Shown one piece after another: positions 55,183-64,000 of a stretch of DNA of 64,000 bases. The stretch is from contig CBDCFC010000018.1 of the NCBI GenBank assembly GCA_965215945.1, forward strand, positions 62,001 to 126,000, read 5' to 3'. Position 1 is the first letter of the stretch; every line of letters begins with the position of its first letter. The notes beneath the pieces are model-generated. The model was not told where the DNA came from, made no database searches, and worked only from the letters and a program-made list of their open reading frames with translations. Position numbers and translations under genes: made by a program. Origin of the DNA: JAHEKD01 sp965215945. Its GTDB lineage: Bacteria > Pseudomonadota > Gammaproteobacteria > Arenicellales > JAHEKD01.

Positions 55183-56422
55183 CTAAATAATATCGTTCAA
55201 ATTAATAATCGGCATTAACACGGCCAAGACGATGACAACCACGACTAATGCCATAATGACAACCATCATCGGCTGGAATAAGCTAATAAAAGTATCCAGT
55301 CTTGCTTCAAATTCGCTTTCGGTTGACTGCGCAGCTTTTTCAAGCATCATGTCAAGCTTACCACTAGACTCTCCGCTGTTAACCATTTGCACTAACATTG
55401 GCGGAAACACAGCCAGCTCTTTCTAACGCTCTGTTTAAACTCGCCCCTTCTGAAACGTCAATAGCGGCTTTGTCCATGGCCAGGCGCATGAACTGATTGC
55501 TCAATACTTTTGCACTGGCTTTCATTGCAGCTAATAATGGTACACCACTGCCAACCATTATTGATAAAGTGCGTGACATTTTCGCCGTATTCAAGACCAC
55601 GAATTAGTTTTTTAAACAAAGGGTAGTTTTAAGTATTGTTCATCTAGCCACAGATCGAGGACCTTCGCGCTTGAAATAGGCCGCAGATGAGTATACCTCC
55701 CACAATCAAGATTATCCCTAGTAATAATCCATAATTTTGCATGAAATCACTAATGCTGAAATTATGATTCGAGTAATTAGCGGTAATTCTTGATCATTGT
55801 CAGCATAGACTGATGTGCTCTTGGGGATAATATATGTCACTAACAAAATCACAACTAAAATTGAAAAAATAAGAATAAATATTGGATAGGCAAGTTTATT
55901 AGAAATATCCTTTTTGCAGGCGTTGCCGGGTTTCAGTGTAATCAGCCAATCGCTCCATGATCTCGGGTAGTTTGCCGGTTTGCTCACCAGCACTTACAGA
56001 AGCAATATAAAGATTATCAAACGTTCTAGGATATAAAGCCATTGCATCTGCAAGTGATCGCCCTTCTAACACTGAGGAACGTATTCCGGTCAGATACAGC
56101 TTGTGTGCTTAATGATTCTGCTTGCTTGATTAAGGCGTTCAGGCTGTCTTCTACTGTTAAACCAGACCCAAGCAGTGTTGCTAATTGACGGATCATCACA
56201 GAAAACTCAGTAGAATTTATTTTATGGCGGCCGCCTGTACTTGTCGAAACTGATTTTGAAGTTTTTTTATTCGCTTTTGAGTCTGTGACTGATTTAAGAT
56301 CAAGCGGAGTTAAGCCAAGCTCACGTAATTTATCACGAGCAAGTCTGAGCCGTATCTGCTGTTAAAACCCCTTTTTTAGTACGCCCACTTTCATCAAGCG
56401 CTTGATACTCGAATGCCCCCAT
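55183..56422 (-). pseudogene. gspF: GspF inner-membrane platform protein, several frameshifts
   Basis: Start MGAFEYQALDESGRTKKGVLTADTA, then pieces in shifting frames: RDKLRELGLTPLDLKSVTDS, KDISNKLAYPIFILIFSILVVILLVTYIIP, MSRTLSIMVGSGVPLLAAMKAS, and the C-terminal VQMVNSGESSGKLDMMLEKAA with the last transmembrane helix. About five single-base indels are needed, yet the span (1240 bases) and residues match a normal GspF of about 405. Such dense shifts with conserved protein look more like read error than old decay. Confidence 0.85.
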
Positions 56423-56428
56423 ATTGAA

Positions 56429-57978
56429 TTATTCTTCCTGGGTTACACGCAGAACTTCGTCAAGCGAAGTTCTGCCATCGAGTACAAGTCCAAATCCATA
56501 ACGAGTGATTGATGGTGTTGTCTGGCGAACGTATTGCAACATGTCAGACTCAGAACGATTATCATGAATCATGTTTCGTAGTTCATCGTCGAGAAATTAT
56601 CATTTCAAATATACCTGAGCGACCACGATAACCAACCTGGTCACATTGTTCACAACCGTTAGCTCGGAAACAACTGGACATTATCAGTCGAAGGCAAAAA
56701 TAATAATGACAGTTCACGTTCAGTGGCTTGATAATGTTGTTTGCAATTGCTCACATAAAGTTCTGAACTAATCGTTGTGCAACCATTGCGGTCATGCTAG
56801 AAGCAATCAAGAATGGTTCAACACCCATATCGACCAAACGCTTGTTACTGCACCAATTGCCGTATTAGTATGTAGTGTGGATAATACTAAGTGACCAGTT
56901 AAACTGGCCTGAACAGAAATTTGTGCTGTTTCTAAATCACGAATCTCACCGACCAAAACCACATCTGGATCTTGTCGTAAGATTGATCGTAAGCCACTTG
57001 CGAATGTCATTGCTATCTTGGGTAGAACCTGTGATTGTCCGACTCCCTCAAGATCATATTCAACCCGGATCTTCGATGGTGAGTATATTTAAACGCTTTG
57101 CGATCTAAGACCAGTTAGACCAGCATATAGTGTTGTAGTTTTACCCCGAGCCTGTGGGTCCTGTAAGCAAAATTATGCCATGTGGTGTCTGCATGATTTG
57201 TTCGAACTTTGTCTCGCAGTTCTGCATTCATTCCCAACTGGCCTACATCAAGCATAGCACCTTGTTTATCCAGTATTCGAAGGCACGACTCTCTCACCAT
57301 GTTGGGTCGGTAATGTTGACACACGAATATCAATAGGTCTTTCACCTAATCGAATAGATATTCGACCATCCTGTGGCAACCTTTTTTCTGCTATATCGAG
57401 CTTTGGCCATGACCTTCAAGGCGGGAAACCTAGCGCACTATGTAATGCGCGTTGAACAGTAAGAATATCTTTAAGTATGCCGTCGACACGTAGCCGTACA
57501 ACCGAATCATTTTCAAAATGCTTCCAGATGAATATCCGAAGCACCTTCTCGGACTGCTTGTGACAACAACGCATTAATTAAGCGAACTATGGGGGCATGG
57601 TCTTCTGTTTCTAACAGGTCGGTTGTAACTGGAACTTCCTGTGACAGCATTTCCAAATCAATTTCGTCACCCAGAGGTGTCAACCATATCACTGGCTTGG
57701 GAGCGACCTTTATCATAAGCACGACTAAGAACAAATTGAAAATCATCATTCGGTAGAGTCACAATATTTAATTTCGAATCAGAATACTGACGCTTAATTT
57801 CCGAAATAATTTCCAGTGTCGGTTTATTGCTGGTTATTACAGCAGCGGAATCATCAGGGAGTATTTACCGACTAAAACACGAATGGCGTTTGGCAAATTG
57901 ATACGGGATACGGTTAATCCATTCCGCATCCGCATTACTCAATAATTCTTCAACTTGCTGGCGAGCCAGTTCTGCCAT
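56429..57978 (-). pseudogene. gspE: GspE secretion ATPase, many frameshifts
   Basis: Start MAELARQQVEELLSNADAEW, 6 bases after the gspD stop. Conserved parts appear in different frames: REGASDIHLEAF, the Walker A GSGKTTTLYAG (split by an extra G near 57153), RSILRQDPDVVLVGEIRDLETAQ (Walker B), LVLSTLHTNTAIGAVT, and the zinc-loop region with VGYRGRSGIFEMI. More than six indels in 1.55 kb, but total length is normal. GspE powers pseudopilus assembly; if truly broken, secretion would be lost. Confidence 0.85.
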
Positions 57979-57984
57979 TTTGTA

Positions 57985-60246
57985 CTACCTTCCGCTGCGC
58001 TGTTTTTCTTTTTCCCAGTCGATATCGGGTAATACAGGCGGTTCAGTATCACGAATCAGCAATCGTGTATCAGGCAGGCTTAGTAATTCTTCTTCCTGAA
58101 GTTGCAAATACTTTTGTTGAGTTGTGTCAGCAATATCCGAATGGTTATCAACAATTTTGGGTCTAAGAAAAACCATTAAATTTCGCCTGATTGCTGTTTT
58201 TTCTTTGTCCCGAAATAAAGCACCTACTAGAGGAATCCGACTTAGTACAGGAACACGCTGTATTGAGTCATTGAAATCTTCTTGCGTTAGGCCACCTAAA
58301 ACTACGATTTGCCCGTCGTCAACTTCAGTAACAGTTTTTATATTGCGTGTATCTGTAATGAGATCAGAAGCATCTTCTAGTTGTATAGGGGCAATGTTTG
58401 AAACCTCCTGTTCGATTTCCATACGAATGACATCACCCTGGTTGATCTGAGGCTTTATTTTAAGTTTGACACCGATATCTTTACGTTCAATATTTTGGTT
58501 CTGTAATAAACCAGTCGTATCACCATCCTGTTCAACAGTTCCAGTCGAGGTTGTTCTACTGGTAATAAATGGAACTTCTTGGCCTACTACTAACTCTGCT
58601 TCTTCATTTTCTAGTGTTAAAACAGTTGGAGTAGATAATATATTTGTGTTTGTATCGGTCCGTAGCGCATTTAAAACAGCACTAAGCTCAGGAACGACTG
58701 TTGTGCCGCCAACAATAACTTGTCCGGTTAGAAAACCTATATTAATGCCACCACCACCGGCACCCCCTGTGACATTCTGATCCAGGCCAAAGTTTGTATT
58801 GGCCTCGATTGTTCCCTGGCTAAGTCGATCGTTAAATACACCTTGCCATTGAATACCCAATGATTGTTGATAATTTTCACCAACCTCGGCAACAATCGCT
58901 TCAACAAAGACTTGTGAACGCCTAATATCAAGTTGGTCGATAATCGCCTGTATTTCAGCAAAATCAGTATCTTCAGAGCGCACGATCAAAGCATTAGTAT
59001 TTTCATCGGCTTCTACTGTTACAGTAACTGCGCCCGCACCTGTTGCACCGTCTTCTCCGGTGACCTCTTGTTGTTCAGATATAATGTTATTTAAGACTTC
59101 TGCAAGATCTTTGGCGTTAGCATACTTGAGGTATGCAACATGGATATTGCCAGCGTTTTCAGGCTTGGGGATATCAATTTGATCGATAATGCTTTTCATC
59201 ACCAAGTAACGATCATAGGAGGCGCGAATAATCACCGCATTAATTGAATCATCAGACTGAATTGAAGTGGAAATTGTCTGCCCGGGTATTTGCCCTTCAA
59301 CTGGCTGGTCTTGAGTATTTGAAGATTCAAGGTTAGTTAAGATATTAGCGATACGACTGGCCTTCGCATGTTTGGTGTAAACCACATATATGTCTGAATC
59401 TAGTCCTTCTCGTTGAACATCGAGTTTGTCGATAACTTCTTTTGCACGCAGAAAAATAGATTCCGGGGCCTGTATAACAATTGCATTAATTGCATCATCA
59501 GGCTGAATACTAACTCCGGTTGTTGCGGCTGGACGCCCTTCTGCGGCGGCTTGTGCTTGAATGTTGGCAACGATCTGACTGAGGACACCGGCGATTTTCG
59601 AAGCCTTGGTATTGTTTAAATAAACAATATTGATATCCGAGCGCGTGTCAGGTTGATCAACTTTGTTGATAATGCCAAGTACCCGGTCAATATTAGCCGC
59701 TGTACCGGAGATAATTAAGGAGTTGCTGGGTGCATGGGCAGAAATATAACTGGTGGGTGGCAATAAAGGCTGCACGATCGGTAATATGGTTTGCACCGAG
59801 CCATTTTTGACCGCATAAATATAAGTGACAATTTCATCTCGATTTAGACCTTCAAGTTCAGTAATTGTCGGTGTGGGTTGTTGTCGAACAACATTGCTGG
59901 GAACAATCTTAATAACATCACCGGATGGCACTGCAGATAAATTATGAACATCCAGAACGGACAAAAACACTTCGTAGATTTGATCGGCATTAAGCGGAGT
60001 TCCAGAAACAAGAGTGAAATTACCCCGCACACGTGGATCGATAATGAAATTCCGGCCTGTAAGCTTGGAAATTGAATTAATTAAGCCGCGAATATCAGCG
60101 TCTTGAAAGTTCAAGATCACTGTTGCATCGTCAGCCAGCTCAGTCGTCGCTAATTCTGTTGCGGTTTCCTGAGCAATCACCGGTGATAACGTAATGCCAG
60201 TATTCAGCACTACAATTAGTAAAAATCGTGCTATTAGATTTAGCAT
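57985..60246 (-). CDS. gspD: GspD secretin, type II secretion outer-membrane channel
   Basis: 753 residues, intact. Signal peptide to about residue 25. The N0 domain has ILNFQDADIRGLINSISKLTGRNFIIDP; N1-N3 domains follow with repeats ending in VIDQIDI-type helices. The secretin core has VEAIVAEVGENYQQSLGIQWQG, a glycine-rich gate region (GGAGGGGINIGFLTG), TPTVLTLENEEAELVVGQEVPF and VVLGGLTQEDF, with a C-terminal tail. It is the first gene of gspDEFGHIJKLM. No gspC precedes it. Confidence 0.95.
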   Translation of the reverse strand: MLNLIARFLLIVVLNTGITLSPVIAQETATELATTELADDATVILNFQDADIRGLINSISKLTGRNFIIDPRVRGNFTLVSGTPLNADQIYEVFLSVLDVHNLSAVPSGDVIKIVPSNVVRQQPTPTITELEGLNRDEIVTYIYAVKNGSVQTILPIVQPLLPPTSYISAHAPSNSLIISGTAANIDRVLGIINKVDQPDTRSDINIVYLNNTKASKIAGVLSQIVANIQAQAAAEGRPAATTGVSIQPDDAINAIVIQAPESIFLRAKEVIDKLDVQREGLDSDIYVVYTKHAKASRIANILTNLESSNTQDQPVEGQIPGQTISTSIQSDDSINAVIIRASYDRYLVMKSIIDQIDIPKPENAGNIHVAYLKYANAKDLAEVLNNIISEQQEVTGEDGATGAGAVTVTVEADENTNALIVRSEDTDFAEIQAIIDQLDIRRSQVFVEAIVAEVGENYQQSLGIQWQGVFNDRLSQGTIEANTNFGLDQNVTGGAGGGGINIGFLTGQVIVGGTTVVPELSAVLNALRTDTNTNILSTPTVLTLENEEAELVVGQEVPFITSRTTSTGTVEQDGDTTGLLQNQNIERKDIGVKLKIKPQINQGDVIRMEIEQEVSNIAPIQLEDASDLITDTRNIKTVTEVDDGQIVVLGGLTQEDFNDSIQRVPVLSRIPLVGALFRDKEKTAIRRNLMVFLRPKIVDNHSDIADTTQQKYLQLQEEELLSLPDTRLLIRDTEPPVLPDIDWEKEKQRSGR

Positions 60247-60252
60247 ATTATT

Positions 60253-61197
60253 CTAGCCCCTGATCCTTGGCTGATTTTGTAAAAACCATTCATATGTTTT
60301 TCCTATCCCTGTTGCCAGGTCTATCCTAGTCTGCCAACCCAGCTCTGTTAGTCTACTTAACTCAAGTAATTTTCTTGGTGTGCCATCGGGCTTGCTGTTG
60401 TCATAGACACATTCACCCTCATGACCGACAATAGCCCGTATTGTATCTGTTAATTGCCTGATTGTGCACTCCTGGCCTGAACCTATATTAAATACAGCAT
60501 GTTCTAATTTTTGTTGGTTTATCAAGAAAATGCATGCGTGTGCCATGTCATCTACATACATAAACTCCCGTAATGCATTACCTGTCCCCCATACCTGTAG
60601 TTTATCATTATTTTTAAGCATTGCTTCGTGGGCTTTGCGTAAAAGAGCGGGCAAGACATGGGCATTTTCAGGATGAAAATTGTCCTCAGGTCCGTAAAGA
60701 TTAGTGGGCATAACACTAATAAAATCCGTCCCATACTGAGTATTAAAGGCCTCACACATTTTAAGTCCGGCAATTTTGGCAACCGCATAGGGCTCGTTGG
60801 TTGATTCCAGTGGACCGGTGAGCAAATATTCTTCTTTCATCGGCTGCGGGCAGTTGCGAGGATAAATACAGGAACTGCCTAAAAATAATAAGCGTTTTAC
60901 ACCTGAATCGTAGGCACTTTTAATCACATTATTTTGAATGGTTAAATTTTCGTATATGAAGTCAGCGCGATAAATATTATTGGCCTGTATTCCTCCTACT
61001 TTCGCCGCGGCCAGGAAAACATACTCTGGGTTATGCTCTGTAAAAAAATTCGATACCGAATTTTGATTGCATAAATCAAGTTTGTTTCGATCACAAACAA
61101 TTAGATTTCCATACCCCTGTGCTGCTAATTGCCGATGAATGGCCGATCCCACCATACCATTGTGTCCGGCAATAAATATTTTTGCATCTTTTCTCAT
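60253..61197 (-). CDS. fcl: GDP-L-fucose synthase
   Basis: 314 residues of the extended short-chain dehydrogenase family. NADP loop GHNGMVGSAI at 11-20; catalytic Ser108/Cys110 region GSSCIYP; YAVAK with Tyr137 and Lys141; downstream GTGNALREFMYVDDMA. It converts GDP-4-keto-6-deoxymannose to GDP-L-fucose for surface polysaccharide. No gmd is adjacent. It ends 7 bases before gspD starts and follows hom by 9 bases. Confidence 0.9.
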   Translation of the reverse strand: MRKDAKIFIAGHNGMVGSAIHRQLAAQGYGNLIVCDRNKLDLCNQNSVSNFFTEHNPEYVFLAAAKVGGIQANNIYRADFIYENLTIQNNVIKSAYDSGVKRLLFLGSSCIYPRNCPQPMKEEYLLTGPLESTNEPYAVAKIAGLKMCEAFNTQYGTDFISVMPTNLYGPEDNFHPENAHVLPALLRKAHEAMLKNNDKLQVWGTGNALREFMYVDDMAHACIFLINQQKLEHAVFNIGSGQECTIRQLTDTIRAIVGHEGECVYDNSKPDGTPRKLLELSRLTELGWQTRIDLATGIGKTYEWFLQNQPRIRG

Positions 61198-61205
61198 GAG
61201 TTAAG

Positions 61206-62516
61206 TTAATCGAAGTATTCGACACGAATTCGCTTTATTTTTTCCACGACGCTGGCCAATTGATCGAGTTGAATAAGCGCATCTTGCATTGATGATTCAC
61301 TAGTTTGGTTGGTTAATATAATCACATCAGCCAGTTCAGTATCCGATGCAGTGCGTTTTTGCTCAATAGCCTCGATACTAATGCCCTGATCACCCAGAAT
61401 TCGAGTGACATCAGCGAGAACACCGGGCTGATTGGCCGCTTTCATATTAAGATAATAAGCACAATTAATTTCTGATATAGGCAAGATAGGCGTATTCGAT
61501 AGTTGGTCAGGCTGGAAGGCCAGATGCGGTACTCTGTTTTCGCTGTCCGTGGTCAATGTTCGTACCACGTCAACCAAATCGGCAACCACAGAAGATGCTG
61601 TTGGCTCGGCCCCTGCGCCTGGACCATAATACATCGAAGAACCCACCGCATCGCCATGGACCATAATTGCATTCATTACGCCATTTACATTTGCGATCAA
61701 ACGTTGCCTGGGAATTAAGGTCGGATGGACCCGCAATTCAATTCCCTTGGCTGTTCTTTTTGCTAGGCCGAGGTGTTTGATTCGATAACCTAACTCTTTC
61801 GCATTGACAATATCATCATAACTAACTTGTGTAATTCCTTCGGTATAGACCTTGTCAAATTGCAGTGGAACACCAAAAGCAATGGAGGCCAATATGGTTA
61901 ATTTATGTGCAGCATCAATGCCTTCAACATCAAATGTTGGATCAGCTTCAGCATAACCAAGTTGCTGGGCTTCACTTAGTACTTCAGCAAAATCACTTTG
62001 CTGGCTTTCCATTGAGGTCAAAATAAAATTTCCGGTGCCATTAATAATTCCGGCAAGCCATTCAATTCGATTTGCTGCCAGGCCTTCCCTTATCGCTTTT
62101 ATGACAGGAATACCACCTGCCACCGCTGCCTCAAAGGCAACAACTACATGATTTTTATGTGCGGCTGAGAAAATTTCATTCCCGTGAATGGCAATCAAAG
62201 CCTTGTTTGCTGATACAACGTGTTTACCATTTTCGATCGCTTTCAACACGACATCGCGGGCCAGTTCTATGCCCCCCATTAACTCAACAATGACATCAAC
62301 TTCAGGATGATTTGCAACAGCTAATGGATCATCAGTAATGGTTATGTCGGCACCATTAATGTCGCGTTTTTTGCCGGTGTCTTTGACAGCTGCAATAGTA
62401 GGAATAATTTGCCGCCCCGCACGGCGGGAAATTTCATCGGCATTACGCAGCAACACTTTGACTGTGCCTGCGCCCACAGTACCTAGGCCTACGAGTCCTA
62501 TCTTAACTGGCTTCAC
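61206..62516 (-). CDS. hom: Homoserine dehydrogenase
   Basis: 436 residues. The N-terminal NAD(P) loop is GLVGLGTVGAGTVKVL, then VELMGGIELARDVVLKAIENGKHVVSANKAL and the catalytic-domain signature with NGTGNFILTSM and AYAEADPTFDVEGIDAAHKL type elements (as GYAEADPTFDVEG). A C-terminal ACT domain (NQPGVLADVTRILGDQGISIE) suggests threonine feedback. It makes homoserine for threonine and methionine. First gene before fcl. Confidence 0.95.
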   Translation of the reverse strand: MKPVKIGLVGLGTVGAGTVKVLLRNADEISRRAGRQIIPTIAAVKDTGKKRDINGADITITDDPLAVANHPEVDVIVELMGGIELARDVVLKAIENGKHVVSANKALIAIHGNEIFSAAHKNHVVVAFEAAVAGGIPVIKAIREGLAANRIEWLAGIINGTGNFILTSMESQQSDFAEVLSEAQQLGYAEADPTFDVEGIDAAHKLTILASIAFGVPLQFDKVYTEGITQVSYDDIVNAKELGYRIKHLGLAKRTAKGIELRVHPTLIPRQRLIANVNGVMNAIMVHGDAVGSSMYYGPGAGAEPTASSVVADLVDVVRTLTTDSENRVPHLAFQPDQLSNTPILPISEINCAYYLNMKAANQPGVLADVTRILGDQGISIEAIEQKRTASDTELADVIILTNQTSESSMQDALIQLDQLASVVEKIKRIRVEYFD

Positions 62517-62552
62517 ATTCTTTCCTTTGAATAAAACGACTAAAGCGCGATT

Positions 62553-63368
62553 TTATCCTACTTTTTTGGGTAAAAGGCTAAGAGGACTAACTGGTTTGCC
62601 ATTTTTTCGAATCTCGAAATGTAGTTTGGCCTGGTTGGCATCGGAACTGCCAACCTCGGCAATTTTTTGGCCTTGTGAAATTTGGTCGCCCTCTTTGACA
62701 TTCAATGATTGATTGTGCGCATAAGCGCTAAGATAAGTTTCATTGTGTTTGATAATAATCAGATTGCCATAGCCTTTTAAACCGTTACCGGCATAAACGA
62801 CTTTTCCGGAGGCAGTTGCTTTAACATCAGCACCACGGTGGCTAATAATATCCAGGCCGTTATTTTGGCTGGATTTTTTATAATTAACGATGTTCAAAGC
62901 GGCAATTGGCCAGCGCCAGGAATTATCGAATGGCACAAACTTTAGATTGGCGACCTCGGGTTGCGGCCGGGTTTCGGGTTCCTCGACCTCAGGTTGAGGT
63001 GGTTTGACGATTTCGGTTTCTGGCTGTTTAACTTCAATTTGATTGGTTTGCGCTTCAACGGGTCTAATTACATCATTCGTGACGTTCTTGTCATAGTTTT
63101 CAGGTTTAACCAGTGTTATTTTTTGGCCACGCTTGATCAAATATGGGTCGGGAATGCTATTCCAGGCCGCAAGTTCTTTATAATCAAGTCCCGCTAAAAA
63201 GGCGATGCTATACAATGTGTCACCGCTACCAGCTATATGAACAGTTTTTTTTGGTTTTACAAAAGATTGGTCATCGAGTGGTACTACGGGCGGCTGTGAA
63301 CAGGCGGCCAGTAGTAAATAAGCGAGTGAAAATGTCAGTGTAGTTCGTTTTTTATTTATAAGTGGCAT
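62553..63368 (-). CDS. nlpD: NlpD/EnvC-like LysM-M23 lipoprotein
   Basis: 271 residues: lipobox LLAACS (Cys23), a LysM domain (HIAGSGDTLYSIAFLAGLDYKELAAWN), a proline/glutamate-rich linker, and a C-terminal LytM domain. Catalytic-site residues are lost: NNGLDI instead of HxGxD, and KLHFEIR instead of HLHFE. Like NlpD it should activate an amidase rather than cut peptidoglycan. It overlaps yqaA by 17 bases. rpoS, often next to nlpD, is absent downstream. Confidence 0.87.
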   Translation of the reverse strand: MPLINKKRTTLTFSLAYLLLAACSQPPVVPLDDQSFVKPKKTVHIAGSGDTLYSIAFLAGLDYKELAAWNSIPDPYLIKRGQKITLVKPENYDKNVTNDVIRPVEAQTNQIEVKQPETEIVKPPQPEVEEPETRPQPEVANLKFVPFDNSWRWPIAALNIVNYKKSSQNNGLDIISHRGADVKATASGKVVYAGNGLKGYGNLIIIKHNETYLSAYAHNQSLNVKEGDQISQGQKIAEVGSSDANQAKLHFEIRKNGKPVSPLSLLPKKVG

Positions 63369-63939
63369 AAAAAATCAACAAGATAGTGACAATTACTAAA
63401 GTTATCCATCCGATTATATCAATAACTTTATGTAATTGCTCGCCATATCTTGGTCCAAACCACTTTCCTAATGCAGCGACCAGGAAGAATCTACCACCTC
63501 GCCCAATCACAGAAGCGACCACAAATGGTATAAAAGCCATACTTAGCACACCAGCGGTTATGGTGAAAATTTTATAAGGAATGGGTGTGAACCCGGCAAT
63601 AAAAACGATCCAGATACCATATTGATCAAACAGGCCTTTGACGTGTTCAAATTTTTCCTGGGCATGGTAAAAGTTAATGATGTCTTCACCAATAAAAGTA
63701 AATAAATATTTACCGATCAGATAACCAAGCACCCCCCCAATTACAGAAGTAATAGTGGTAATAAATGCATAACGCCAACTTTTTTCAGGTTTGGCGATAG
63801 CCATTGGCAACAACATCACATCAGGTGGGATTGGAAAAAAACTTGATTCCGCCAAACTTAGACCACCGAGATAGCGTTCCGCCATTGGATGGGCGGCCCA
63901 ACCTAATACCTTGGTGTACAAGGTAGAGAAGATTCTCAT
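63352..63939 (-). CDS. yqaA: YqaA-family DedA-like membrane protein
   Basis: 195 residues with SNARE-associated/DedA features: GLSLAESSFFPIPPDVMLLP, a middle membrane hairpin (VIGGVLGYLIGKYLF), FIAGFTPIPYKIFTITAG and a last hydrophobic helix. The ATG overlaps the pcm stop by one base. In many gammaproteobacteria the order is pcm-yqaA-nlpD, which fits here. Confidence 0.9.
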   Translation of the reverse strand: MRIFSTLYTKVLGWAAHPMAERYLGGLSLAESSFFPIPPDVMLLPMAIAKPEKSWRYAFITTITSVIGGVLGYLIGKYLFTFIGEDIINFYHAQEKFEHVKGLFDQYGIWIVFIAGFTPIPYKIFTITAGVLSMAFIPFVVASVIGRGGRFFLVAALGKWFGPRYGEQLHKVIDIIGWITLVIVTILLIFYATYK

Positions 63940-64000
63940 TATTTTTCTATTCCACGCTTAAAGGCAACAAAACGAACCGCCGATACATTCTCTTCGATGA
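63939..64000 (-). CDS. pcm: Pcm, protein-L-isoaspartate O-methyltransferase (C-terminal end)
   Basis: Only the last 20 codons are in the window: ...IEENVSAVRFVAFKRGIEK and a TAA that shares a base with the yqaA ATG. The VRFV ending with the yqaA-nlpD context supports Pcm, but the piece is too short for certainty. Confidence 0.6.
   Translation of the reverse strand, partial: IEENVSAVRFVAFKRGIEK

Noticed and set aside
62553..63368. Active M23 endopeptidase
   Set aside because: Zinc-ligand histidines are replaced (NNGLDI, KLHFEIR), so it is described as an NlpD-like activator instead.

Overview
The window looks like a chromosome segment of a fairly AT-rich gammaproteobacterium. The evidence is a type II secretion operon, a pcm/yqaA/nlpD-type cluster, proteobacterial soxR and bactofilin genes, and REP-like intergenic palindromes. 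No rRNA or tRNA gene was seen, so the genus cannot be named. About half is ordinary chromosome (1-14.9 kb and 47.4-64 kb); the middle (about 15-47.3 kb) is a patchwork of mobile and defence modules.

Layout. 0-2.3 kb: an OmpA-type lipoprotein and a very acidic, low-complexity membrane-anchored protein running off the edge. 2.4-10.6 kb: an amino-acid/ectoine-type catabolic region (eutA, eutB, eutC homologues, an M20 deacetylase, a cystathionine gamma-synthase-like PLP enzyme, an EamA exporter, an AI-2E/PerM permease). soxR is divergent, and a near-ideal SoxR promoter faces the EamA-eutB-eutC-PLP operon. 10.8-14.9 kb: two paralogous small secreted proteins with the same C-terminus DNGDCPEGVLC, a bactofilin pair, a ClpP-like periplasmic protein and a retropepsin-like protease. 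15-20.5 kb: a Tn7-like tnsA-tnsB-tnsC-tniQ operon with a divergent regulator and a 28-bp perfect palindrome between them. 21-24.6 kb: a 1204-residue protein of unknown function with a C-terminal OmpA-like domain. 24.7-27.2 kb: an IS66-family element with a nonsense codon in tnpA. 27.5-29 kb: remains of a Tn3-family element (res site, resolvase, HAD phosphatase passenger, 38-bp terminal repeat). 29.3-40.8 kb: a DISARM-like anti-phage locus (adenine methylase, truncated GHKL ATPase, DrmE-like protein, DrmA helicase, DrmB, DrmC). Base composition jumps inside the DrmE-like gene, so the locus is a mosaic. 41.3-47.3 kb: a Tn3-family transposon with perfect 37-bp inverted repeats carrying a methyltransferase, a fatty-acid-hydroxylase-like enzyme and a PhnD-like binding protein. 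48.7-64 kb: a phosphoribosyltransferase, a nitroreductase, gspD-M (no gspC next to them), a GDP-fucose synthase, homoserine dehydrogenase, an NlpD-like lipoprotein, YqaA and the end of pcm.

Many otherwise well-conserved genes are split by single-base indels, several at short homopolymers: the PLP enzyme, eutC, eutB, EamA, AI-2E permease, gspK, gspF, gspE, drmB and Tn3 tnpA. Protein similarity continues smoothly across the breaks and gene lengths are normal. They may therefore be sequencing or assembly errors rather than real decay; both readings are given.

Most notable: the mosaic DISARM island bracketed by directly repeated Tn3-type terminal repeats, the Tn7-like operon with its own palindromic operator, the solitary 1204-residue protein, the twin secreted peptides, the SoxR-controlled exporter/eut operon, and a run of four hairpins between gspG and gspH.
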